A stretch of 64,000 nt of DNA, taken from NCBI GenBank assembly GCA_900696485.1, contig CAADGG010000060.1:113345-177344 (forward strand), given 5' to 3'. The position numbers were made by a program, and so were the translations under genes. Positions 43,717 through 52,251 of the stretch are shown in pieces; within the stretch, counting starts at the first letter, position 1; every line of letters starts with the position of its first letter. The notes beneath the pieces were generated by a model. It was not told where the DNA came from and did no database searches. It saw only the letters and a list, made by a program, of their open reading frames with translations. Source of the stretch: an uncultured Pseudomonadota bacterium. GTDB taxonomy: Bacteria; Myxococcota_A; UBA9160; PR03.

Positions 43717-45858
43717 TCAGGACGACGTGGCTCGGTCGGAGGGCGGTATCAAGGGCAGTTGCACGAAGAACGTCGTGCCGCGGCCGACCGCAGTCTCGAA
43801 GCGCAGCGTCCCGCCGTGGCCGTCCACGATCACGGATTGCGCGATCGCCAGTCCCTGTCCCGTCGCCGTCCCACGGATCTTCGTGCTGAAGAACGGATCG
43901 AATACCCGCGTACGCACTGACCTCGGAATGCCGGGGCCGGTGTCCGTGATGCGCAGCTCCGCCCAGGCGCCGTTGCGCCGGGTCTGGACTCGGATCGAGC
44001 CTCGCTTCCCGGACGCCCGCGCGACCTCGGCGATCGCCTCGGCAGCGTTCACGACCAGGTTGACCAGCGCTCGCGACATCGGACCGGGGCGACACGGAAC
44101 CGGGGCGAGGTCCGTGCAGGGGTCGAACTGGACGTCCGCCAGGAACTTCCAGACGTTGCGCGAGACGGTGAGGACGCTCTGCACCAGCTCGTTGAGATCC
44201 GTCGGCACGCGGACGCCCGAGTCGTGATCGGAGAGCTCCTTCATCGCGCGTACGATCCGATCGACCTGCTCCACCCCTTCCCGCGAATCCGAGAGCGCCT
44301 TCGGAATCTCGTCGAGAAGGAACTTCAGGTCCACGTCCGGGGCCCCGGCGACGCCACGTTGCAGCACGCGCACGAGGTCTGCGAAGGCCCGGTCCAGGAA
44401 CTGCACGTTGTCGCCGACGTACTGCATCGGGGTGTTCAGCTCGTGAGCGATGCCGCCGGCGAGCTGTCCGATCGATTCGAGGCGGTGGCTCGTCGCGATC
44501 GAAGACTGGAGTTTCTCGAGTTCGCTGACATCGGTGGCCACCAGCAACGCGCCGGAGGGCTCTCCGTTACGCGCCGGTAGAGGTCGGAGGGAGAGGTCGA
44601 AGAAGACCGACCCCCCGTCCGGGCGCCGGAAGCTCACGGGGTCGACGTCGATCGCGACCTGCTCGGCGAGACAGCGGGAGAACGCCAAGCGAAGCGGCTC
44701 GAACGCGGGGGGAAGCGGCAGATCCAGATAGGAGCACTTCGAGACCTTCCGTTCCCAGCCGAGCATCTTCGTGGCCAACTCGTTGCAGTGCGAGATCTCG
44801 CCGTGGCCGTCGACGGCGACGAGCGCGCACGCCAGCGAACGGATCAGGTCATCGCTCTCGCGGCGGGCGCGGGCGAGCGCCAGATGGCTCTGCTGTCGTT
44901 CGGCCACCGGGCCGAGGATCGAGCACGCGTGGGCGAGTAGCTGCAAGAAGGTCTCGTCGCGCGGGCGGGTCTCCGAGGCGTAGAACTCGATCGCGGCGAC
45001 GACCGTACCATTGGATTCGACCGGGAACGCCAGCGCGCTCACCAACCCGGAGCGAAGCGCGGCGTCGGCGCGCGAGAAGCCCGGCGTTGCACGCAGATCC
45101 TGCGCCCATTCGGCGCCACGATTCGCCACGGCGCGGCCGACGAGGCCCCGGCCGGGAACGACCACGGAGGGGTGACTCTGCTTGCGGAGTTCCGCGATCG
45201 CCTCGGGCTCTGCGGCGTACCAGATCGCTGTCGAAACCAACTGCAGCCGGCCGCGCAGATGAGGCCGGTAGACGTGCCCCGTCGTCCAGCCGCCGGCCTT
45301 GCACAGGATCGGCAGACATCGGCGCAGCGCCTGTGAGAAACTCTTCGACTCGTTCGCCACCACGGCGACGGTCTGCAGCACGTTGAGGCGTTCCGTCTCG
45401 AGGCGCAGCGCTTCGAGCATGCGGTCGTACTCGCTGACGTCGCGCACGACGATCTGGATCGTGCGTCCGTCCGCCAGCAGCCGCGCGCTGGTCTCCGCGG
45501 AGAAGCGGCTCTGATCGCTGCGCACGAGCAACCGGCGCCGCGCGACCACACGCCCGGGGCGCAACCGGTCCGTGGCGAGTGGAGCGGCCTGCAGATCGTC
45601 CGGATCGATGAACTCGGAGAGTGCCCGCCCGATCAGCGCCGGCTCGTCATCGTTGGGGAAGCCGAGCATCGCAAGGCCCGCCGGGTTCACCGAGACGAGG
45701 CGTCCGGAGAGGTCGGCGAGCAGGACTGCATCCGGCGCCTGCTCGACGAGCGCCCGATAGCGCCCCTCGCAGGCGCGCAGCTCCGCCCGCAGCTGGTCAC
45801 AGGTGGCGGCCAGCTGGCCCTCCCGATCCGAAGCGGCGAGCGTCGACGAGGGTTTCAG
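43717..45858 (-). CDS. PAS-GAF-PAS sensor histidine kinase
   Basis: About 713 residues, no membrane segments, so cytoplasmic. Order: PAS (GRYRALVEQAPDAVLLADL), GAF (about 170-330), second PAS (SLACALVAVDGHGEISHCNE), HisKA with phosphorylated His in LESIGQLAGGIAHELNTPMQ, and HATPase with NLVVNAAEAIAEV, ITDTGPGIP and TGQGLAIAQSVI. The start is unclear: a CTG at 45858 follows AGGAG at good spacing; the ATG at 46083 would overlap the divergent acyl-CoA dehydrogenase. The converging receiver-EAL protein is the obvious output. Confidence 0.88.
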   Translation of the reverse strand: MKPSSTLAASDREGQLAATCDQLRAELRACEGRYRALVEQAPDAVLLADLSGRLVSVNPAGLAMLGFPNDDEPALIGRALSEFIDPDDLQAAPLATDRLRPGRVVARRRLLVRSDQSRFSAETSARLLADGRTIQIVVRDVSEYDRMLEALRLETERLNVLQTVAVVANESKSFSQALRRCLPILCKAGGWTTGHVYRPHLRGRLQLVSTAIWYAAEPEAIAELRKQSHPSVVVPGRGLVGRAVANRGAEWAQDLRATPGFSRADAALRSGLVSALAFPVESNGTVVAAIEFYASETRPRDETFLQLLAHACSILGPVAERQQSHLALARARRESDDLIRSLACALVAVDGHGEISHCNELATKMLGWERKVSKCSYLDLPLPPAFEPLRLAFSRCLAEQVAIDVDPVSFRRPDGGSVFFDLSLRPLPARNGEPSGALLVATDVSELEKLQSSIATSHRLESIGQLAGGIAHELNTPMQYVGDNVQFLDRAFADLVRVLQRGVAGAPDVDLKFLLDEIPKALSDSREGVEQVDRIVRAMKELSDHDSGVRVPTDLNELVQSVLTVSRNVWKFLADVQFDPCTDLAPVPCRPGPMSRALVNLVVNAAEAIAEVARASGKRGSIRVQTRRNGAWAELRITDTGPGIPRSVRTRVFDPFFSTKIRGTATGQGLAIAQSVIVDGHGGTLRFETAVGRGTTFFVQLPLIPPSDRATSS

Positions 45859-46015
45859 AACGCGCCTCTCCTGGGATCCAGCGGAGTCGTTGCCAGCGCA
45901 TCGACGGATCGCCGACCCGCCTTGAGGATCCCGCCCGCCGTTCCCACCCGCTACGCTCGGCCGGGTCTCGCAACGCCAGGCCGCCCCTGCCTGCCTTTCC
46001 CGGAGACCGGGCCCG

Positions 46016-47194
46016 ATGCCGTCCCCCCTAGACCGGATGATGGACTTCGACCTCAGTGACGAGCAGCGGCTGGTGCGCCGCACGGTCCGGGAGTTCGCCG
46101 AGAAGGAGCTCCTGCCCCATGTCGAGGCCCACGAGCGTGAGGGGCGCTACCCGATCGAGCTGATCCGCAAGCTGGTCCCCCTCGGCTACATCGCGCCGAT
46201 GATTTCGGAGGAGTACGGCGGCTCGTTCCAGGGCGTGATGACGTACGGGCTGATCTGCGAGGAGATCGCCCGGGTGGACTGGGTGGTCGCGAGCGTCGTC
46301 TCGGTCACGAACTCCCTGGTGGCCGGCTCGATCTTGCGCTTCGGCACACCGGCGCAGAAACAGCGCTGGCTGCCGCCGATGGCGCGCGGCGAGTGCATCA
46401 CGTCGGCGTGTCTCACCGAGACCGGCGGTGGGACCGATCTCGGCAACATGGCCACGACCGCCACCCGCACGAGTGGTGGCTGGCGGCTCCACGGCACCAA
46501 GGTCTTCATCTCGCACGCCGCACACGCGGGGGTGTTGTTCGTCGTCGCATCGATCGATCGCGCACAGAAGCACCGCGGCGTCACCGCCTTCCTGGTCGAT
46601 CCGAAGACCACCGACGGCATCACGATCGGGGAGTTCCCGATGCGGACGTTGCAGCGGGACAACCTGGCCGAGGTGCACTTCCAGGACGCCTTCGTGCCGG
46701 ACGCTGCGGTGCTCGGCGAGCCCGGTCAGGGCTTCCCGATCCTCGGCGCCGCGCTCGACATGGGACGCTTCTCGGTGGCGGCGCGCCAGATCGGCCAGGC
46801 GCAACGCTGCGTCGATCTCGCGGTCCCGTACGCGCTCGAGCGCGAGGCGTTCGGCCAGAAGATCGGCGAGTTCCAACTGATCCAGAAGAAGATCGCCGAC
46901 ATGATCTGCCGCGTGCAGCAGGCCCGCCACGTCGTCTACCAGCTCGGCCGCATGAAGGACGCCGGCCTCGAGCGGTGCTCGATGGAGGCATCGATGGCGA
47001 AGCTGCTGGCCAGCCAGGCCGCCGTGCAGAACGCCCTCGACGGGATGCAGATCTTCGGCGGCTACGGGCTCTCCGCGGAGTATGAGATCGGCCGGCTGCT
47101 GCTCGAAGCCAAGGCGATGGAGTTCGGCGAGGGCACCAGCGAGCTTCATACCAAGCTGATCGCCGAGTACGCGCTTGGCATCCGCAAGCAGTAG
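46016..47194 (+). CDS. Acyl-CoA dehydrogenase family protein
   Basis: FAD-dependent alpha,beta-desaturation of an acyl-CoA. About 392 residues. N-terminal LSDEQRLVRRTVREFAEKEL, FAD-binding SACLTETGGGTDLG, the EREAFGQKIGEFQLIQKKIADM helix pair (residues about 275-297), and the C-terminal QIFGGYGLSAEY and FGEGTSELHTKLIAEYALG with the catalytic-base Glu region. Chain-length preference is not evident. ATG 46016 or 46037 (MMDFDL) could be the start. Confidence 0.9.
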   Translation: MPSPLDRMMDFDLSDEQRLVRRTVREFAEKELLPHVEAHEREGRYPIELIRKLVPLGYIAPMISEEYGGSFQGVMTYGLICEEIARVDWVVASVVSVTNSLVAGSILRFGTPAQKQRWLPPMARGECITSACLTETGGGTDLGNMATTATRTSGGWRLHGTKVFISHAAHAGVLFVVASIDRAQKHRGVTAFLVDPKTTDGITIGEFPMRTLQRDNLAEVHFQDAFVPDAAVLGEPGQGFPILGAALDMGRFSVAARQIGQAQRCVDLAVPYALEREAFGQKIGEFQLIQKKIADMICRVQQARHVVYQLGRMKDAGLERCSMEASMAKLLASQAAVQNALDGMQIFGGYGLSAEYEIGRLLLEAKAMEFGEGTSELHTKLIAEYALGIRKQ

Positions 47195-47262
47195 CGGAGC
47201 GCCGCCGGCACGCCGCGAGGGATCATCGCGCCGAGCCCGCAGCGCGCGGAGGAGCCGCCCCG

Positions 47263-47820
47263 ATGTCTGATGCCGACCACCGCGAGCTACTGGAGCTGAT
47301 CCTCCACGTCTCGTTCGAGAAGCGCCGCGTCGTGCTCTCGAGCGGCCAGGAGAGCGACTTCTATCTCGATCTGCGCACGACCATGCTGCGCCCGCGCGGC
47401 CTCGAGCTCGCCGGCCGGCTGCTGCTCGGGCGGCTGCGCGATGGGCCGCGCGTCGACGCCGTCGGGGGCATGGTCGTTGCGGCCGTTCCGGTCGTGGCCG
47501 GCGTGCTCGCCGCCGCGGCGCGCGCCGGCGAGGACTGGCGCGAGCTGGTCGGCTTCTTCGTGCGCAAGGAGGCCAAGCAGCACGGCCTCGGCAAGCGCAT
47601 CGAGGGTCCGTTCCGTGCCGGCCAGAGCGTCGCGCTCGTCGAGGACACCATGACCACCGGCGGCTCGACGCTCGCCGCGCTCGACGCCGTCGAAGCGGCC
47701 GGCGGCAAGGTCGCGCGCGTGCTGTGCGTCGTCGATCGCGGCGAGGGCGCGGCGGCCGCGTTCGCAAGCCGCGGCCTCACGCTCGAAGCTCTGTACACGC
47801 GATCGGATCTTCCGCTCTAG
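47263..47820 (+). CDS. pyrE: Orotate phosphoribosyltransferase
   Basis: Pyrimidine synthesis: orotate plus PRPP to OMP. About 185 residues. VVLSSGQESDFYLDLRTTML is the orotate-binding N-terminal pattern; FFVRKEAKQHGLGKRIEG is the catalytic loop (KxxKxHG type); VALVEDTMTTGGSTLAALDA is the PRPP-binding motif. ATG 47263. The last chromosomal core gene before the cassette-like region. Confidence 0.94.
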   Translation: MSDADHRELLELILHVSFEKRRVVLSSGQESDFYLDLRTTMLRPRGLELAGRLLLGRLRDGPRVDAVGGMVVAAVPVVAGVLAAAARAGEDWRELVGFFVRKEAKQHGLGKRIEGPFRAGQSVALVEDTMTTGGSTLAALDAVEAAGGKVARVLCVVDRGEGAAAAFASRGLTLEALYTRSDLPL

Positions 47821-47833
47821 CCGCCGCACCGCT

Positions 47834-48004
47834 GGCTGCGTGCTGCTGGGCGATCCGGCCTTCTATGGGCGCTTCGGATTCCGCGCGGAGCCGGGGCTCA
47901 TCCTGCCAGACGTACCCCCGGCGTACTTCCAGGCGCTTTCGTTCGGGCCGTCGCTCCCGCACGGCCTCGTTGCGTACGACGTGGCCTTCGACGCAGGGCG
48001 CTGA
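47834..48004 (+). pseudogene. 3' fragment of a GNAT acetyltransferase gene
   Basis: From GCVLLGDPAFYGRFGFRAEP to VAYDVAFDAGR and stop, this is the C-terminal third of a YhbS-like N-acetyltransferase (the DPAFYGRFGF motif is diagnostic). There is no start and no acetyl-CoA-binding part. It lies 14 bases after pyrE. A 38-base portion (47851-47888) is repeated in inverted orientation at 48013-48050. Confidence 0.7.
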
Positions 48005-48050
48005 GCACCGACCCGCGCGGAATCCGAAGCGCCCATAGAAGGCCGGATCG
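47851..48050. repeat. 38-base perfect inverted repeat
   Basis: The arms 47851-47888 and 48013-48050 are exact reverse complements, separated by 124 bases. Both encode DPAFYGRFGFRA, in opposite directions. The right arm is fused in frame to the truncated carbon-nitrogen hydrolase gene, so the repeat marks a rearrangement junction. Confidence 0.92.
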
Positions 48051-48382
48051 ATCACATACACGCAGTTGTGAGGCTCGTGGCGTGGCGAAAGGGGATGACT
48101 GGAACCCAGAAGCACCCATAGCTCCAGCTCGGCGGCGCGTTGCAGCACCCGCTGCGAACAGGATCGGAGAAGCGACCAGTCGAAACCTCGAAACGAGTCG
48201 AAATCCGTGCCGGCGTAGCCGGACAGGGCGCCCTCCGGGAAATGCACGACATCGGCGCCGGCGCTCTTCGCGTCGCGCATCTGTCGAAGCACGTACTTCG
48301 TGTTGCGCCCGAGGTCGTGGCTCACCGGGAACTGGCTCGTCGCAATCCGCAGGGTGGCGTTCCGCTGGCTCGACATCCGCAT
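48051..48382 (-). pseudogene. 5' fragment of a carbon-nitrogen hydrolase (nitrilase family) gene
   Basis: ATG 48382 (or 48376) opens a frame with ATSQFPVSHDLGRNTKYVL and VVHFPEGALSGYAG, the first catalytic Glu of the family, and reaches HNCVYVID, about 110 residues in. It then runs into the inverted GNAT duplicate (PAFYGRFGFRAG) and unrelated sequence to 47777. The catalytic Lys and Cys are lost, so the product cannot be an active hydrolase. Confidence 0.65.
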
Positions 48383-48576
48383 CGCTCAACTCCCGACGGC
48401 CGCCGTGACTCACGGACCCACGCGGGCGCGCACCCCCGCTTCGGCGTGCCGACGAGTCCCCGAGTAGGACGTCGTCGCCGAGTAGGCGGCGATGTGTGCG
48501 ACGATCGACTCCCCCTTGCGACGATGAAGGCCCGCGCAACTCGCCCCACCTTGTCGGCGACGCATTCCTGGCAGTC

Positions 48577-49008
48577 CTACTCGATCACGAGACTGCCGTC
48601 GTCGTGGAACCTCCACCCCTCGGACCAGGCCACCTCCCAGAGGTAGCCATCGGGATCGGAGAAGTAACCGCTGTAGCCTCCCCACGACGCCACCTGCGCC
48701 GCCTTTTCGATGCGCCCACCCGAACGCTCGGAAAGCGCGAGGATCTCCTCGACCTCGGACTTCGTTCTCGTGTTGTGGGCCAGTGTGATACCCGGGAAGG
48801 GACTCCGTGCCGGAGAAAGCTGCGGGGAGACGTCCTCGGCGAGCTTGTCCCGAGGATAGAGCGCCAGACAGGTTCCTCGCGTCTGGAAGAAGATGATGCC
48901 GCTCTCGGGCTTGCGCGTCGTCGGAAAGCCGAGCCCCTCCGCGTAGAACGCGTAAGAGCGGGCGAGATCCTCGACACCGAGCGTCACGATGCTGATTCGA
49001 GGTTCCAT
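48577..49008 (-). CDS. VOC family (glyoxalase/bleomycin-resistance fold) protein
   Basis: About 143 residues. PRISIVTLGVEDLARSYAFY, GIIFFQTRGTCLALYPRD and the C-terminal YSGYFSDPDGYLWEVAW with the metal Glu are typical of the vicinal oxygen chelate superfamily. Substrate unknown. ATG 49008 has an AGAAGG upstream. It lies between two attC-like sites, so it is probably an integron cassette gene. Confidence 0.85.
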   Translation of the reverse strand: MEPRISIVTLGVEDLARSYAFYAEGLGFPTTRKPESGIIFFQTRGTCLALYPRDKLAEDVSPQLSPARSPFPGITLAHNTRTKSEVEEILALSERSGGRIEKAAQVASWGGYSGYFSDPDGYLWEVAWSEGWRFHDDGSLVIE

Positions 49009-49047
49009 CCTTCTTTCCTTTCTTCCTCCTGATTCCTCCTGATTCCT

Positions 49048-49239
49048 CCGGACGGCCGGGCCCCGGCGTCCGATTCCGAAACGGTACCACGGGCCGATCG
49101 GAGCGAGCGGTGGAGCGGCGGGTGCGTCGTCGATGTCGGGAGGCGATCTGGAAGCCTCGGCGCCGGCGCTCGTGCAGATGGTGCCGAGCCCAGAACGGTG
49201 CGATCTTACCGTCGCATAGGAGCGGGAACTCACTTGCGG
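49048..49239 (-). other. Degenerate attC-like site
   Basis: The middle ACGGTACCACGGGCCGATCG at about 49081-49100 matches the core shared by the better sites in this array. The right arm GGAACTCACTTGCGGGC is a decayed version of GCAACGCCTTGTTGGGC. The left arm is hardly recognisable. Confidence 0.5.
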
Positions 49240-49263
49240 GCCGCGCGAGCGAGGAACGTAACG

Positions 49264-50037
49264 GTGCCGAAGATCCGGTTCGACGAACAGATTGCCCGAC
49301 GCTATGACGAGACCTCGGCCGACTGGTACCAGCCTACCGTCCTCGAGCCAGCGGTTCACTTCCTCGCGGACCTCACTGGCGACGGCGCCGCCCTCGAGTT
49401 CGGGATCGGCACGGGGCGGCTCGCGCTCCCGCTTCGCAGCCGAGGCATACGCGTTCACGGGATCGACCTCTCCGAGCCGATGCTCGACCAGCTTCGCCGG
49501 AAATCGGGTTCCGAGCAGATCGGACTGACGGTCGGCGACTTCGTGACGACCCGCGTCGACGGCAGCTTCCGCCTCACCTACCTCGTGTACAACACGATCA
49601 CGAACCTCACGACGCAAGACGAGCAGGTGGCGTGTTTCCGGAATGCCGCCGCCCATCTCGAGCCGGGTGGCTGCTTCGTGATCGAAGTGTTCGTCCCCGG
49701 CCTGCGGCGGATCCCGCCGGGCGAACGGGTGCGGGCGTTCGACGTCCGTCCCAGCCATCTTGGCTTCGATGAGTACACGGATTTCGTCGGGCAGATCCTG
49801 TACTCGCACCATTACTGGATCGAGGACAGCGAGCTCCGTACTTTCTCGGCACCGTACCGCTACGTCTGGCCCTCGGAGCTGGACTTGATGGCGCGCCTGG
49901 CAGGCATGACCCTGCGCGAACGGTGGGCCGGGTGGACACGTGAGCCGTTCACCGATGCAAGCACGTCGCACGTCTCGGTCTGGGAGAAGACCGCGGAGAT
50001 GAATCGATACGGGAATCCGGCCGGATCTCCAGCGTAG
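49264..50037 (+). CDS. Class I SAM-dependent methyltransferase
   Basis: About 257 residues. GAALEFGIGTGRLALPL (motif I), VHGIDLSEPMLDQLR and LVYNTITNL are standard. The C-terminal ELDLMARLAGMTLRERWAGW closes the fold. GTG 49264 with GAGGAA upstream. It is one of only two plus-strand genes within the cassette region; inverted cassette genes are known but uncommon. Substrate unknown. Confidence 0.82.
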   Translation: MPKIRFDEQIARRYDETSADWYQPTVLEPAVHFLADLTGDGAALEFGIGTGRLALPLRSRGIRVHGIDLSEPMLDQLRRKSGSEQIGLTVGDFVTTRVDGSFRLTYLVYNTITNLTTQDEQVACFRNAAAHLEPGGCFVIEVFVPGLRRIPPGERVRAFDVRPSHLGFDEYTDFVGQILYSHHYWIEDSELRTFSAPYRYVWPSELDLMARLAGMTLRERWAGWTREPFTDASTSHVSVWEKTAEMNRYGNPAGSPA

Positions 50038-50062
50038 ACGAACAACGGATCCTCTACGCCGT

Positions 50063-50719
50063 TCACCGCACTCGTTCCGACACATCTCCGGTGACGAGAA
50101 GGAACGCGCCAGTCGGAAACGAAGAGGGCCATACGCGCTCGAGCGATCGCGCGAGGAGCGAGCCACCGGGAAGCTGGATCGCGGTGCGCACACGAAGGTT
50201 CCGTACCGAAAGACCGAGGAAGAGAGACCGGGCCTCGCGTACGGTATGCCAATGGGCGCCTCGGTAGCCGCCTCGGCCTCCGTCTCTGCCCTTCTGCCAC
50301 CAGAGGAGACTGTGGCGATTGAGCAAGCCGATCGCGAAGCGGCGGCGGGTCACGCGAAGGATCTCGCGAACCGCAGCCGCTTCGTCCGGGATGAAGCAGA
50401 TGGCAGTGATGGAGGTGACCAGATCGAAGCTCGCGTCTGCATACGGGAGCGCACCGGCGTCCCCGACGGTGTAGGCGACTCGGCCTTCATCGTGCCGGCG
50501 CGCGTACTCCAGCCACTCCGGGTTGATGTCGACGCCGACCACGCGGCCGTCGACGGAAGCAGCAAGGGCACGAGTGAAGAAGCCCGTGCCACAGCCGACG
50601 TCGAGCAGCGATTCTGCGGGACGGGGCTCGAGGCTCTCGAGGATCAGCGTGGCTTCGCGGTGCCCGATCCATCGACCCCGTGGAGTCTCGTACCAGCGAT
50701 CGTAGCTTGCCGGATCCAT
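50063..50719 (-). CDS. Class I SAM-dependent methyltransferase
   Basis: About 218 residues. ESLLDVGCGTGFFTRALA (motif I), VVGVDINPEWLEYAR, DAGALPYADASFDLV and the VREILRVTRRR turn make it a UbiE/COQ5-like small-molecule methyltransferase. The N-terminal DPASYDRWYETPRGRWIG is common in this subgroup. Minus strand, followed on its 5' side by a degenerate attC-like site; probable cassette gene. Confidence 0.83.
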   Translation of the reverse strand: MDPASYDRWYETPRGRWIGHREATLILESLEPRPAESLLDVGCGTGFFTRALAASVDGRVVGVDINPEWLEYARRHDEGRVAYTVGDAGALPYADASFDLVTSITAICFIPDEAAAVREILRVTRRRFAIGLLNRHSLLWWQKGRDGGRGGYRGAHWHTVREARSLFLGLSVRNLRVRTAIQLPGGSLLARSLERVWPSSFPTGAFLLVTGDVSERVR

Positions 50720-50734
50720 CGGAGTCTCCGCGCC

Positions 50735-50876
50735 ATCTGACGGATCGCGGCTTCCGCTCCGCGCTACGGCGTCCTCGAACTCCGCCGAAACCTCGAGCTT
50801 CGAGGCCAGACGCTACCACGCCACGATCAGGCCGGGCCTCTGGTCCGTGAGCCGCGCGCCGTCGTGGGGCCCTCGT
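50735..50876 (-). other. Degenerate attC-like site
   Basis: The left arm TCTGACGGATCGCGGCTTC matches the array pattern (YCTAACGGATCGGCGTTC). The middle GACGCTACCACGCCACGATC resembles the common core, and the right end GCGCGCCGTCGTGGGGC resembles the CTTGTTGGGC end. The nitroreductase reading frame ends inside this site, so its last 15 or so residues are attC-encoded. Confidence 0.55.
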
Positions 50877-51846
50877 CGTCGGACGCCATCGGAGCTGACG
50901 CCCCGCACGAGCCCGCCACCGCGGGGTCTGGCCAATGCCCCCATCCGACGAGAAGCTCGAGCGGTTGTCGCGGCATGGGAGGACCCGGCGCTTCCGCCCA
51001 GCCGAGTCCAACGACACCGGCAATCACGGCGCGAGTCGGAAGGCAAAACTCCTTGCGGACGGCTTCCTCGTCGAAGCCGGCGAGCCAGAAGCCCGCCAAG
51101 CCCCGGCTCACTCCGGCGAGCAGGAGCTGGTGACCGAAAATCGTTCCGTTGCGAATCGCGGCGTTACGCGGGTCCCGATAACACGATCGAATGAACGTCA
51201 CGACGTCTTCTCGCTGCTCCGGCGGATAACGCCCGCGAGCGATGAACTCGTCCGCAGCTCGTGGGGCATCGGCTTCGAACACGAGAGGATCGACTGCGCA
51301 GACAACGGCGAGCGCGGCCGATCCGACCTGTGGCTGGTCGAAGCAGCAGCGCTGAAGTCGCCGGCGATCCGTCATGTGGCGACAGACGATCGGTCGCCAG
51401 GGCTGGAGATTGAACTCGGACGGAGCGGCGAGTGCAGCGAGGAGCAGCGAGCGGACAACTCCGTCAGCGATCGGTTTCCCTGAGAAGCGTCGGGTCGTTG
51501 CGCGGAGACGGAGCGTCGTCAAGAAACGAGGATGGCCGCCCGGGCGCGGTTCGATCGTGCCGAGGTGCCCGTTCTCCCGATGGCTCCATTCCCACGGGCG
51601 GACCCGCGCTCGGCTGTAGCCGCCCCGTACGAAGGGATCGGCGTGGGCAAAGCTCTCGGCTTCCTCGAGATTCGAGAAGCTTCCGAGGATCATCCCTCCA
51701 TCCGTCGCATCGGCAAAGGGGCCCGCTGCGATGAGGCGGCCCTCCGCATCCAGGCGATCGAGATGCGCACAGTGGTCGCGGACTACCTCTCGGGGGCGCT
51801 TCGCTTTCGGATCGACCGAGTCGAGGAAGATCGCGTACTCGGGCAT
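50827..51846 (-). CDS. YciI-like domain fused to nitroreductase
   Basis: About 339 residues. The first 95 form a YciI-like domain (YAIFLDSVDPKAK, DHCAHLDRLDAEGRLIAAGP). From about residue 105 a nitroreductase follows: RLRATTRRFSGKPIADGVVR, AAPSEFNLQPWRPIVC (FMN contacts), and AGFWLAGFDEEAVRKEFCLP. The last residues are low-complexity and encoded by the attC-like site. Two normally separate proteins in one cassette-borne frame are unusual. FMN-dependent reduction of a quinone or nitro compound is the general expectation. Confidence 0.8.
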   Translation of the reverse strand: MPEYAIFLDSVDPKAKRPREVVRDHCAHLDRLDAEGRLIAAGPFADATDGGMILGSFSNLEEAESFAHADPFVRGGYSRARVRPWEWSHRENGHLGTIEPRPGGHPRFLTTLRLRATTRRFSGKPIADGVVRSLLLAALAAPSEFNLQPWRPIVCRHMTDRRRLQRCCFDQPQVGSAALAVVCAVDPLVFEADAPRAADEFIARGRYPPEQREDVVTFIRSCYRDPRNAAIRNGTIFGHQLLLAGVSRGLAGFWLAGFDEEAVRKEFCLPTRAVIAGVVGLGWAEAPGPPMPRQPLELLVGWGHWPDPAVAGSCGASAPMASDDEGPTTARGSRTRGPA

Positions 51847-51901
51847 GGTGGAGGACTCCGCGGGTCACCTGGCGATTGGCCGGCCAGGCCGCTCGGAATG
51901 C

Positions 51902-52027
51902 CTAACGAAGCAGCCAATGATCCGGCAACAGCTGGCGGAGCGTTGTGATGCGCAGGCCCGGAAGGACGATTTGCGCCTGGGCGGCGCGGGCGGCATCGAC
52001 CAGGCTCTCGATCTCCGGACCCGGCAT
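51902..52027 (-). CDS. Possible small gene, 41 residues
   Basis: ATG 52027 is preceded by GGAGGAAACC, a very good ribosome binding site. The frame encodes PEIESLVDAARAAQAQIVLP and ends LLPDHWLLR, with the TAG inside a GTTAGGC heptamer that could be an attC end. No family recognised. The 52028-52251 stretch upstream shows no gene. Confidence 0.35.
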   Translation of the reverse strand: MPGPEIESLVDAARAAQAQIVLPGLRITTLRQLLPDHWLLR

Positions 52028-52251
52028 GGTTTCCTCCGGCTACCGCTCGTGTGGCGACGCCCTGCCTCCCGGTGGTGCTTCGTGCCGAAACCGCGGCTGC
52101 TGTCCGACGGACGGGCGCTCGGTTCCGCACCGAGGTGTCTGTGAAGTCCACTCGGAGCGGCCGGGGTCGACGCCTGGCCGGAGCAGAGATCGGCTGCCGC
52201 ACACCGTGCCTCATCAGCCACCGTGCCGTGCCCGGTGGCGATCTGCTCACT

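Noticed and set aside
46028..47767. Long minus-strand open frame opposite the acyl-CoA dehydrogenase and pyrE
   Set aside because: No domain, Arg-rich, and fully antisense to two strong genes.
48405..48575. Further degenerate attC between the VOC gene and the nitrilase fragment
   Set aside because: Only a right-arm-like CGCGCAACTCGCC-CCTTGTCGGCG resemblance; middle and left arm are too weak to list as a feature.
51898..51950. Short attC candidate ending GTTAGGC
   Set aside because: The arms are only a few bases long, the GGTACCA-type middle is missing and the stretch lies inside a short frame with a strong ribosome binding site; left unannotated as attC.
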